Source: Flavobacteriales bacterium (GTDB lineage Bacteria > Bacteroidota > Bacteroidia > Flavobacteriales_E > Vicingaceae). From it: a DNA stretch of 7,220 bases. Location of the stretch: NCBI GenBank assembly GCA_002402165.1, contig NVVI01000001.1:31370-38589 (forward strand), read 5' to 3'. Below are positions 1-6,580 of the stretch, one piece after another. Each line of letters begins with the position of its first letter. The stretch's first letter is position 1. The notes under the pieces were generated by a model that was not told where the DNA came from, ran no database searches, and was given only the letters and a program-made list of their open reading frames with translations. Both the position numbers and the translations under genes were made by a program.

Positions 1-641
1 AATATGCTGTAGCAGAGAGTCCAGCTAATGATAATATATGGCATTTTGCTCTCAGAAATAAGGATTACATCGTTATTCCATTAAAAAATGGAAAAGTTAA
101 AGTGATACAACGAAATGGTAAGGACAGGTTGAACTTAGAAGGCAGCATTCCTTCCAATAATCAAGTTTATTTAAAGGTAGGGAGTGAGTTGAGTAAAAGC
201 TATTTAATAACTGCTGACACGTTAGGAAATATTTTTAAGCTATTTTTAAGCGGTAGAAAAGAAGTTATTCAGTTTAAAAATGGACAACAAAATGCAACGT
301 TTAGTTTTTCTGATTTCGATAATAATAAAGCTAAAGATTATGTATTTAGTTATGGCAATACTATAAAAGTTGTTGATTCAGATAAAAAAGAACTTTACAA
401 AAATGAATTTGAGACCACTATAACTCAACTCCCTTTATTTTTTAATATGCCTGACAAAACAATGCGACTTGGTATTGTAACCCAAAACCAAATTTATTTA
501 ATCAACTCTAAAGGAGAGATTGAGGATGGTTTTCCGCTTGCTGGATCAACACCATTTAGCATTACCGACATTAATAACGACAAAACCCTAAATCTTGTAG
601 TGGCTCATAACAGTATGATTTATACTTACAATTTGAAATAG
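1..641 (+). CDS. C-terminal part of a repeat-rich (beta-propeller-like) protein, 5' end outside the window
   Basis: The frame is open from the left edge (first whole codon at position 3) to the TAG at 639-641, giving 212 visible residues, so a GTG at 102 is internal and not the start. The protein is rich in short beta-strand stretches separated by turns such as NGK, RNGK and SKGE. It has two aspartate/asparagine-rich loops, DFDNNKAKD and DINNDKT, each followed by a hydrophobic strand, which recall FG-GAP/VCBS-type propeller blades. The ending, with an NSKGE turn, a GFPLAGS stretch and a final Y-NLK strand, resembles the C-termini of large uncharacterised Bacteroidota proteins that I remember as propeller-like and sometimes annotated with DUF3352; that family link is recollection and not demonstrated. 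No catalytic motif is visible. An envelope location is likely only by analogy, because the N-terminus is missing. No terminator hairpin with a T-run follows; an inverted repeat starts 10 bases after the stop. Confidence 0.75.
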   Translation, partial: YAVAESPANDNIWHFALRNKDYIVIPLKNGKVKVIQRNGKDRLNLEGSIPSNNQVYLKVGSELSKSYLITADTLGNIFKLFLSGRKEVIQFKNGQQNATFSFSDFDNNKAKDYVFSYGNTIKVVDSDKKELYKNEFETTITQLPLFFNMPDKTMRLGIVTQNQIYLINSKGEIEDGFPLAGSTPFSITDINNDKTLNLVVAHNSMIYTYNLK

Positions 642-650
642 TATTTTTTG

Positions 651-719
651 TCACCCTGAGCTTGTCGAAGGGTAAAAAAACTGTTTTATCTTTTTTATGG
701 TTCGACAGGCTCAGTATGA
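651..719. repeat. Imperfect inverted repeat of the CTTCGACAAGCTCAG type
   Basis: The left arm 651-669 pairs with the right arm 701-719 in 19 positions with two mismatches (654/716 and 655/715) and one G-T pair (662/708). The loop is 31 bases (670-700). The arms carry the core CTGAGC-TGTCGAA and its complement and are more GC-rich than their surroundings. A competing small stem also exists inside the left arm (ACCCT 653-657 with AGGGT 669-673). I recall this core as a dispersed intergenic repeat in many Bacteroidota and other genomes, but I cannot count copies here. It lies between two genes on the same strand. It might weaken read-through or stabilise the upstream mRNA 3' end, though it lacks a clean T-tract directly after the right arm. 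Confidence 0.75.
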
Positions 720-726
720 AAAAGAT

Positions 727-756
727 TTTGACAACTCCTCTATTTTTCTTAAATTG
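727..756 (+). promoter_or_regulatory. Weak candidate Bacteroidota-type promoter for the T9SS protein gene
   Basis: TTTG at 727-730 is followed after 19 bases by TAAATTG at 750-756. This approximates the Bacteroidota sigma consensus of TTTG near -33 and TAnnTTTG near -7, but one T is missing from the downstream element. It would place transcription start about 10-15 bases before the ATG at 776, downstream of the inverted repeat. Such short AT-rich matches arise easily by chance in this background, so this is only a candidate. Confidence 0.25.
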
Positions 757-775
757 CTATTTATTAAGCAGTTGA

Positions 776-1678
776 ATGAAAAAATTAGCACTCATACTCT
801 TCTTTTTATTTTGTTTTAATTCAATAGAAATTAAAGCACAGGCTTATGTCCCTTTAGTAGTAGATAGCTCTGTTTGGCGTACAAATACACAGGGTCCGAC
901 ATTTGGTTTCCCACAAGGAAGCTTTATTACTGAATACTATTTATTAGGAGACACAATAGTTGCATCCCTAAATTATAAAAAACTATATATGCGAGTAGCA
1001 TATTGGCCCGATGTATTAACATCTAGTATTACTTTAAGTGAACCTTTATGTGGCCTTTTAAGAGAAGATACTATTAATAGAAAAGTCTATGCAATATTAT
1101 TGCAAAATCTGTCTGGTGTATCTTGCCCCTTAAATCAAGGCTTTTTATTATATGATTTCAATAAACAAGTAGGTGATTCTCTATTATATGGAAGCTCTTG
1201 CCTAATAGTAATGAATCATGAAGTATTGAATATTACTTTAGGAAATACCTGGCTAACAAGTAATACTTTTAATCTAAGCGGAAATATTGAAATGTATGAA
1301 GGAGTAGGCTCTTATTTTGGTTTAATTGAAATTATGGCTTTATCTGTAAGTGGTGGAGAAGTAAATCTTATTTATTACTGTCGTGGAAACCAATCCAGCT
1401 GCATAACTGTAGGAATTATTCAAAATGAAAGAAGAAACCCTAAGCTAAGTATTTACCCTAACCCATCCCACTTAACAATTAATATCGATTTTAAAAATCC
1501 CAATCATTTTATAAAGAGTGACATTCAACTATTTGATTTAACTGGTAAGGTAATTTTTACTCAACAATTAAATTCAGCAACCACTCAAATAGATGTAAGC
1601 GGGTTTCCAAAAGGAATTTACTTTTATCAGGTTATTAATGATGAAGGGCAAGTTTCTGGGAAAATCATTATTCAGTAA
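776..1678 (+). CDS. Exported protein with type IX secretion (type A) C-terminal sorting domain
   Basis: This 300-residue protein starts at an ATG without a recognisable Shine-Dalgarno sequence. Residues 1-21 form a signal peptide (two lysines, a hydrophobic core, cleavage near IKA-Q), so it should cross the inner membrane by Sec. Residues about 222-300 match the type A T9SS sorting domain (the TIGR04183 kind): LSIYPNPS at the front, then IQLFDLTGKV, then VSGFPKGIYFYQV, ending in KIIIQ. Such tails direct export across the outer membrane and are usually cleaved, with the product released or anchored. The passenger (about 22-220) has features common in short Bacteroidota T9SS proteins: a GDT-LNYKKLY stretch (58-71), LREDTINRKVY (95-105) and LLYDF-QVGD (124-134). 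I know of no assigned activity for it and see no catalytic motif. It contains five cysteines (92, 117, 142, 202, 209) that could form disulfides after export. It is flanked on both sides by different inverted repeats and appears monocistronic. Secretion class is confident; function is unknown. Confidence 0.9.
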   Translation: MKKLALILFFLFCFNSIEIKAQAYVPLVVDSSVWRTNTQGPTFGFPQGSFITEYYLLGDTIVASLNYKKLYMRVAYWPDVLTSSITLSEPLCGLLREDTINRKVYAILLQNLSGVSCPLNQGFLLYDFNKQVGDSLLYGSSCLIVMNHEVLNITLGNTWLTSNTFNLSGNIEMYEGVGSYFGLIEIMALSVSGGEVNLIYYCRGNQSSCITVGIIQNERRNPKLSIYPNPSHLTINIDFKNPNHFIKSDIQLFDLTGKVIFTQQLNSATTQIDVSGFPKGIYFYQVINDEGQVSGKIIIQ

Positions 1679-1680
1679 CT

Positions 1681-1746
1681 TACGTCATTGCGAGGAACGA
1701 AGCAATCTCAATATAGAAAGATTGCTTCGTTCCTCGCAATGACGTA
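1681..1746. repeat. Perfect 28-bp palindrome with 10-base loop (CATTGCGAGGAACGAAGCAATC type)
   Basis: Arms 1681-1708 and 1719-1746 are exact reverse complements over 28 bases, around a 10-base loop (1709-1718). The element begins two bases after the stop codon of the T9SS protein gene and is clearly more GC-rich than its flanks. No T-tract follows the right arm, so it is not a canonical intrinsic terminator, although a stem this long could slow polymerase or block 3' exonucleases. The core resembles short palindromic repeats that I recall being dispersed between genes in many bacterial genomes, including Bacteroidota. The lack of any mismatch suggests recent arrival, gene conversion or selection on the RNA structure. 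No transposase lies nearby, so if mobile it is non-autonomous. Confidence 0.9.
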
Positions 1747-1844
1747 GTTTCAAAAATTACATCTATTTAACATTTTAATTTTTTGATTTTGTAATAAGAA
1801 AGCAATTATTGTGTTTTTTTGTTATTGATTTGAAATCACTACAA

Positions 1845-3725
1845 ATGAACTCTTTTTCGGCTTTATTAAAACCAATACTCTTATTCACTCTATTCATTTG
1901 TACTAGCCCTTATTTTGGACAAGTAAAAAAAGAAAATAAATTGTTAATTGGTCGATTAGAGCTTTCTGAACATCAATACAAAAGTGCAATTGAAAAATTT
2001 AATTATGTTATTAAAAATGGTCCCCCAAATCACGAACCTTATTATTATAGGGGGATGGCAAAGTTAGAACTTGGCGATATTGCTGGTGCTGAACTTGATT
2101 TTACTAAGGCAATACAACTCAAACCTCTAAACATTAATGGCTATATTGTTAGAGCCTCAACCAGAGATAGATTATTAGATTATAAAGGAGCTTTTAAAGA
2201 TTTTGAAAGTGCAATAGCACTAGACTCAACTAACTCCGACATCTACTTAAATCGAGCAATTACCTATAATTACCTACAAGATTATGCCAATGCAATTAAT
2301 GACTGTGAAAAGGCTTTAAGATATCATAACAATAAAGAATTGGTTTATGTAATTAGAGGGATGTCTGAATTAGGCTTAAAAAACTATTACAAAGCCATTG
2401 ATGACTTTAACGTTATCATAAAAAGTAATCCCAGAAAAGCGAATACTTATGTGAGAAGAGCAACAGCCTATTATTATTTAATTCATTACGATTCGGCATT
2501 AACTGACATTAATTATTCGTTGTATTTAGACGATAAGAGTAGTTATGCTTATTTCCAACGAGCAATGGTCTATAATAAAATAGAGCATAAAGATGACGCT
2601 CTTAAAGATTTAAACAAAGTATTAGAGCTTTCTCCAAATTCTACCTCAGCTTATTACAACCGAGCACTAATTTATGCCGACAAGGAGGAATATAAAAAAG
2701 CACTAGCTGATTATGGTAAAGTAATTCTTTTAAACCCAAAAAACATTTTAGCTTATTACAATCGGGCTTTAATTTATCAACGATTAAAAAAAATAAAGCT
2801 ATCAAGAAAAGATGTAGAAAGAGTGATTGAAATTTATCCTGATTTTGTAGATGCTTATAAACTTAGAGCTTCGTTAAAACAACAAATTGGAGATTATAAA
2901 GGAGCTGAACAAGACAAACAAACTGCAGAAATAATTAATAATACCAAACTGGATATTACTGATAGTTTAAAAAGACACGAAGAATTAAACATTGCTAAAG
3001 TAACTTCATTTAGTGGCAACAGTAACAATAAAAATGTTGAGTATATTTCTAATAATGAAATTGCATTTATTAGTCCATACTATATTAGTTTATTGGCTTC
3101 TACCAAGCACAAACGTATTATTGACTCATGGAACAAAAAGAACAAAGCTTTTTCTGCCTACTTTTTATTAAATGATGATAATGATGATATAAGTGAAGCA
3201 CTTAAAAAAGAAAAACTAAAAACGCTCAATGAAAAAATTCTACTCGATTTTAGAAATGGAGAATTATATTTAAAAAGAGCTATCATTCATGCTTCACTAG
3301 ATTTTTATGACAAAGCAATTTTAGATTTTAATAAATCGCTGCATTTAGATACTGATAATTACATGGCGTACTTTGGAAAGGCTAACATGCTTTATCAAAC
3401 CATCAGTAGAGTTGAATCAAGCGCTTATACCTTAGAAATGGTAATTAAAGATTATGACAAGTGTATTAAACTGAATCCAAATTTCTCTTATGCATATTTT
3501 AACAGGGCTTATTTAAAATTTCAACATAAAAACTACATTGGTGCTATTGAAGATTATAGTGAAGTTATTAAGCTATCGCCTTCTTTTGCTGAAGCTTACC
3601 TTAATCGGGCATTAATATTATTGATTTTAGAAAACAATGAACAAGCCTGTAAAGATTTAAGTAAAGCAGGTGAGTTGGGAATTATAAAAGGTTATTCCTT
3701 AATTTCTAAGTATTGCAATAAATAG
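1845..3725 (+). CDS. Exported tetratricopeptide-repeat protein, about 13 TPR units in two blocks
   Basis: I start this gene at the ATG at 1845 (626 residues). An in-frame TTG at 1809 would add twelve residues in front of the signal peptide and is unlikely. Residues 1-26 look like a signal peptide ending in the FGQ pattern; the Cys in it lacks a lipobox, so a periplasmic soluble protein is favoured over a lipoprotein. Nine TPR units follow in strict 34-residue register: the helix-A arginine of the (Y/N)RA or RG motif falls at 69, 103, 137, 171, 205, 239, 273, 307 and 341. A non-TPR segment covers about 368-463. Four more units have their key basic residue at 478, 512 (Lys), 554 and 588, with an eight-residue insertion between the second and third. 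The C-terminus, ACKDLSKAGELG ending in YC-NK, is a common finish for Bacteroidota TPR proteins. TPR arrays are protein-binding scaffolds, so no enzymatic role is proposed and the partner is unknown. The stop abuts the stop of the opposing kinase gene. Confidence 0.9.
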   Translation: MNSFSALLKPILLFTLFICTSPYFGQVKKENKLLIGRLELSEHQYKSAIEKFNYVIKNGPPNHEPYYYRGMAKLELGDIAGAELDFTKAIQLKPLNINGYIVRASTRDRLLDYKGAFKDFESAIALDSTNSDIYLNRAITYNYLQDYANAINDCEKALRYHNNKELVYVIRGMSELGLKNYYKAIDDFNVIIKSNPRKANTYVRRATAYYYLIHYDSALTDINYSLYLDDKSSYAYFQRAMVYNKIEHKDDALKDLNKVLELSPNSTSAYYNRALIYADKEEYKKALADYGKVILLNPKNILAYYNRALIYQRLKKIKLSRKDVERVIEIYPDFVDAYKLRASLKQQIGDYKGAEQDKQTAEIINNTKLDITDSLKRHEELNIAKVTSFSGNSNNKNVEYISNNEIAFISPYYISLLASTKHKRIIDSWNKKNKAFSAYFLLNDDNDDISEALKKEKLKTLNEKILLDFRNGELYLKRAIIHASLDFYDKAILDFNKSLHLDTDNYMAYFGKANMLYQTISRVESSAYTLEMVIKDYDKCIKLNPNFSYAYFNRAYLKFQHKNYIGAIEDYSEVIKLSPSFAEAYLNRALILLILENNEQACKDLSKAGELGIIKGYSLISKYCNK

Positions 3726-5654
3726 TTATTTAGGCAAACTAAATTCAAAGCGAAAACAAGCTCCTTTACCTGTATCTACAACTAACTCTCCTTGAATTTG
3801 TAATACTAATATTTGAACCAAATTTAGTCCTAAAGATTCCAATTTATCTAAATCAAAGTTTTTGGGCAACCCAATCCCGTTGTCTTTATATTCTACTTGA
3901 ATTTTATCTTCAATCTTTTTAATCTCTATTTCAATTGAATTATTTGCTCCTTTTTTAAATGCATATTTTAATGAGTTTGTTATCAACTCGTTAAATATTA
4001 AACCAAGCGGTACCGCGGTTTCAATACTTAAATAAATGTCTTCAATTTTCAGAATAGTGGCAAATTCTGTTTCAATATCAAAACCATCACTTAAATGCAT
4101 AATAAGTTGAGAAATATACTCATCCATTTTAATTTGAGTTAAATCCTTGGATTGGTACAACTTTTCATGAACCAAAGCCATAGACCCCACCCTGTCTTTT
4201 GCCTCGCCAAGAGCTTTTTTAACTGCTTCGTTATCGGTATTATTAGCATGTAAATTCAATAGGCTAGATATTACTTGAAAGTTATTTTTTACGCGATGAT
4301 GAACCTCCTTAAATAACACCTCTTTTTCATCTAATGATTTTTTTAATGTTAGGTTGGTTTTAGTTCGTTGCTTAAAACTAAAAAAGAAGAAGACTCCAAG
4401 TATTGCACTAAGTATCAGCACCCCTATCAAACCTATATTTATAATGTTCTTGCTTTTGAGTTCTGCTTTATTTTTATCTAATTTAGCTTGACTTAGCTCC
4501 TCTTTTTTTGTAAGGTTTTTAATTGTTAATTGTTTGGCTTCATTTTCATATTGAGCTTGCAATTTTTGAATGTTTTTAATACTCTCAGCACTCATCATAC
4601 TATCTTTTGCAGCGATATATAATCTATAATATTTGTAAGCTTGTTTAATATTGGATTGGATTTCATACGTTTCATATAGCCTTTGGTAGCAATCACGTAA
4701 TTGAGTAGTGGCTCCAATTTTTTTTGCTATTTTTTCACTTTCAAATAACTTCTTATAACAACGACTGTAATTTTTATTTGCCCTATAAACTGTTGCTAAA
4801 TTTATTAAACTCATCGCTAACCCGTACTGATCGCCTATCTCTTTTTTAATCGCTATTGATTTCTCATAATAGGGTATGGCTAGGTTAAACTTTTTTTGAA
4901 CTTCGTAAGTCAGTCCAATATTATTTAATGTCATAGCTTCACCATGTAAATCACTTATCTCTTTTTTAATAATTAATGATCGCTTATAATAGTCTTGAGC
5001 CTTAACATATTCTCCATTATTATGATACAATAAACCAATATTATTTAGTGTCATAGCTATTCCATGTTTATCACTTAATGTCTTTTTAATGGCTAATGAT
5101 TTGTTATAATATTCTAAGGATTTCTCAACTTTTTCTAAATCTTTATAAACGTTTCCAATATTATTTAGTGTCATAGCAATACTAAGTTGGCCTCCTAGTT
5201 GTTCTTTTATTCTAAGAGATTGAATATATAATTGGAGTGCTCTATAAAGCTTTCCTTGATCGTAATGTATTACACCAATACCATTATAGCATGTTGCCAT
5301 TCCTCTTTTATCTTTAAGTTGAGTATAATAAGACAAAGATCGATTTAGATTTTTTTCACTGTTTATTAAATCTCCACTATAATAATAAGAGATTGCAAGT
5401 AAATTGTATGATTTTGCTAATAAAGCTATATTCTGTATTTTATCAGATAACTCAATTGAAATTTTAGAATACTTTATAGCAGAATCTGGAGATGAATAGT
5501 TCAGTTTAATGTATTTATGCAAGCTTACAATTTTACTTGTATCATGCTTTTCAGCATGGTACTCTTTTAAAAGTATATCATTTGCGTCTTGAGCAAAAAT
5601 ATTATTACTCAATCCTAAAAGGATAAAAAATATGATTGGAAAAATACCTTTCAT
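3726..5654 (-). CDS. TPR-containing sensor histidine kinase (HisKA_2 / HATPase_c), orphan
   Basis: This 642-residue membrane kinase should sense an envelope signal, autophosphorylate on His and pass phosphate to a response regulator. A signal peptide (1-22, cleavage near IFA-Q) is followed by a TPR sensor region (about 40-350) whose central units have a 40-residue period; MTLNNIG recurs at 161, 201 and 241, with MSLINLA at 281. A charged, probably coiled-coil stretch (355-402) leads to one transmembrane helix (403-427), so the TPRs should be periplasmic and the kinase cytoplasmic. The H-box, EVHHRVKNN (450-458), is the HisKA_2 type; His453 aligns with the usual phospho-acceptor. The ATPase domain has an N-box (NELITNS, 555-561), G1 (DNGIGLP, 591-597) and G2 (GLNLV, 609-613), all intact. 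There is no receiver or DNA-binding domain and no regulator gene in the window. The ATG at 5654 is chosen because it directly precedes the signal peptide. A terminator upstream isolates it from the Nif3/zinc-ribbon operon, so it needs its own promoter in about 50 bases; I found no convincing one. Confidence 0.93.
   Translation of the reverse strand: MKGIFPIIFFILLGLSNNIFAQDANDILLKEYHAEKHDTSKIVSLHKYIKLNYSSPDSAIKYSKISIELSDKIQNIALLAKSYNLLAISYYYSGDLINSEKNLNRSLSYYTQLKDKRGMATCYNGIGVIHYDQGKLYRALQLYIQSLRIKEQLGGQLSIAMTLNNIGNVYKDLEKVEKSLEYYNKSLAIKKTLSDKHGIAMTLNNIGLLYHNNGEYVKAQDYYKRSLIIKKEISDLHGEAMTLNNIGLTYEVQKKFNLAIPYYEKSIAIKKEIGDQYGLAMSLINLATVYRANKNYSRCYKKLFESEKIAKKIGATTQLRDCYQRLYETYEIQSNIKQAYKYYRLYIAAKDSMMSAESIKNIQKLQAQYENEAKQLTIKNLTKKEELSQAKLDKNKAELKSKNIINIGLIGVLILSAILGVFFFFSFKQRTKTNLTLKKSLDEKEVLFKEVHHRVKNNFQVISSLLNLHANNTDNEAVKKALGEAKDRVGSMALVHEKLYQSKDLTQIKMDEYISQLIMHLSDGFDIETEFATILKIEDIYLSIETAVPLGLIFNELITNSLKYAFKKGANNSIEIEIKKIEDKIQVEYKDNGIGLPKNFDLDKLESLGLNLVQILVLQIQGELVVDTGKGACFRFEFSLPK
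4801..5280 (-). repeat. Four diverged 120-bp tandem units inside the kinase sensor domain
   Basis: At the DNA level the TPR region shows a strict 120-bp period. The plus-strand motif TTATTTAGTGTCATAGC starts at 5041 and 5161, with a one-base variant at 4921 and a more diverged copy at 4801, and each unit ends in CCAATA. A hand count of unit 4921-5040 against 5041-5160 gives 79 of 120 identical bases with no gaps. The units encode 40-residue TPRs (about residues 126-285), longer than the standard 34 because of extended helices or loops. The regular phase implies tandem duplication within the gene followed by divergence. Confidence 0.8.
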
Positions 5655-5705
5655 CTAATAAATATAGGTACTTATAAGTTAAAACTGCAAAAACATGTGT
5701 ACATA

Positions 5706-5738
5706 AAAAAACCGCTAAATAAACATTAGCGGTTTTTT
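5706..5738 (-). terminator. Intrinsic terminator of the Nif3/zinc-ribbon operon, symmetric enough to be bidirectional
   Basis: Arms 5706-5718 and 5726-5738 form a perfect 13-bp stem with a 7-base loop. The GC-containing core is CCGCTAA paired with TTAGCGG, flanked by A6 on the left and T6 on the right on the plus strand. Read leftward, the transcript of the zinc-ribbon gene ends at 5758 and meets this hairpin about 20 bases later, followed by a U-run. Because the A and T tracts are mirrored it could also stop transcription coming from the left, for example read-through from the convergent TPR gene that has crossed the kinase gene. Confidence 0.9.
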
Positions 5739-5757
5739 AAATATTATCTCATAAAAA

Positions 5758-6579
5758 CTAAGCTTTTTCCTTAGTTACTGCTTTCTTTTTTCTGGTAACT
5801 CTTCTTTTTGGTTTTTTTTCTTCTTCTGTTGGTTCTACATAATTAGGATCAAAAGAAGAATCCACTAAAATTCTACCACAATGCTCACATACAAGTACTT
5901 TTTTATGGTTTTTAATGTCCATTTGTCTTTGTGGTGGTATTTTATTGAAGCATCCTCCACAAGAATCTCTCTGAATAGTAACAACAGCTAAACCATTTCT
6001 AGCGTTACCTCTAATTCTAGTATAAGCGTTTATTAACCTATCGTCTATTACCTTACCTGCTTTAACAGATTTCTTTCTTAACTTTTCTTCTTCAGTTTGA
6101 GTTTCTGCAGTAATATCTTTTAACTCTTTTTGTTTATTCTTTAAATCAATTTTTCTGCCATCTAAAGACTCTTTAGCTTCATCAACTTTCTCTTTCTTAG
6201 AAATTAATTGAAACTCTCCTTCTTTAATTCTTTTTTCAGATAGCTCAATTTCTAAGCTTTGAAAATCCATTTCTTTCGTAATTGCATCAAACTCTCTGTT
6301 ATTTCTAACTTTATTTTGTTGCTCTTCGTATTTTTTTATTAAGTTCTTAGAATCTTTAATACCGTTCTTCTTATTAGATATATCAGTCGTTAAATCTTCA
6401 ATCTCATTGGTTAATTTTTCCAATCTAAGTGTACGCCCTTCAACTTCATCTTCTAAATCTTGAACTTCTAAAGGAAGTTCTCCTCTAATTGTCCTAATTT
6501 TATCAATTGTAGAGTCAATAACTTGTAAGTCATATAATGCCCTTAATCTCTCTTCTATTGTTGCTTCTTGTTTAGCCAT
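5758..6579 (-). CDS. C4-type zinc-ribbon coiled-coil protein (COG1579 / zf-RING_7 family)
   Basis: The 273-residue protein has a long charged helical region (about 10-175) with heptad-like Leu/Ile spacing and many Lys/Glu residues, predicted as an antiparallel coiled-coil hairpin. A compact zinc ribbon follows with CGGC (207-210) and CEHC (231-234); the four cysteines can bind one zinc ion. A very basic tail (255-273, rich in Lys and Arg) ends the protein. There is no signal peptide, so it should be cytoplasmic. This architecture is that of the COG1579 family, which includes Helicobacter HP0958/FlgZ and is generally described as putative nucleic-acid binding; the role in Bacteroidota is not settled as far as I know. 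The basic tail fits RNA or DNA contact, which is inference. The ATG at 6579 lies one base after the stop of the Nif3-like gene, so the two are co-transcribed and probably translationally coupled. A terminator follows about 20 bases past the stop. Confidence 0.93.
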   Translation of the reverse strand: MAKQEATIEERLRALYDLQVIDSTIDKIRTIRGELPLEVQDLEDEVEGRTLRLEKLTNEIEDLTTDISNKKNGIKDSKNLIKKYEEQQNKVRNNREFDAITKEMDFQSLEIELSEKRIKEGEFQLISKKEKVDEAKESLDGRKIDLKNKQKELKDITAETQTEEEKLRKKSVKAGKVIDDRLINAYTRIRGNARNGLAVVTIQRDSCGGCFNKIPPQRQMDIKNHKKVLVCEHCGRILVDSSFDPNYVEPTEEEKKPKRRVTRKKKAVTKEKA

Positions 6580-6580
6580 T

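Noticed and set aside
102..641. A separate gene starting at the GTG at 102
   Set aside because: The same frame is open back to the window edge and the upstream residues continue the same strand-turn pattern, so this is the tail of a longer gene.
1681..1746. Intrinsic terminator for the T9SS protein gene
   Set aside because: The stem is strong, but neither side is followed by a T-tract in the direction of transcription, so I list it as a repeat.
1825..1832. TTGATTTG as a -7 promoter element for the TPR protein gene
   Set aside because: It matches TAnnTTTG at all but one fixed position, but no TTTG or TTG element lies at the right distance upstream.
1809..1844. TTG start for the exported TPR protein
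   Set aside because: It would put twelve extra residues, partly hydrophobic and including an acidic residue, in front of a normal signal peptide. The ATG at 1845 gives a standard signal sequence.
1919..1922. Lipoprotein signal for the 1845-3725 protein based on the Cys in its signal peptide
   Set aside because: The residues before the Cys (LFI) do not form a lipobox, which needs Gly, Ala or Ser just before it. A signal peptidase I site at FG-Q fits better.
5659..5666. TATATTTA on the minus strand as a -7 element for the kinase gene
   Set aside because: It ends only a few bases from the ATG, so transcription would begin at or inside the start codon, and the spacer to the upstream TTTG is 21 bases. 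Too weak to list.
5694..5705. Operator-like sequence with overlapping ACATGT and TGTACA upstream of the kinase
   Set aside because: Two six-base palindromes side by side in AT-rich DNA are expected by chance, and the twelve bases together are not a palindrome.
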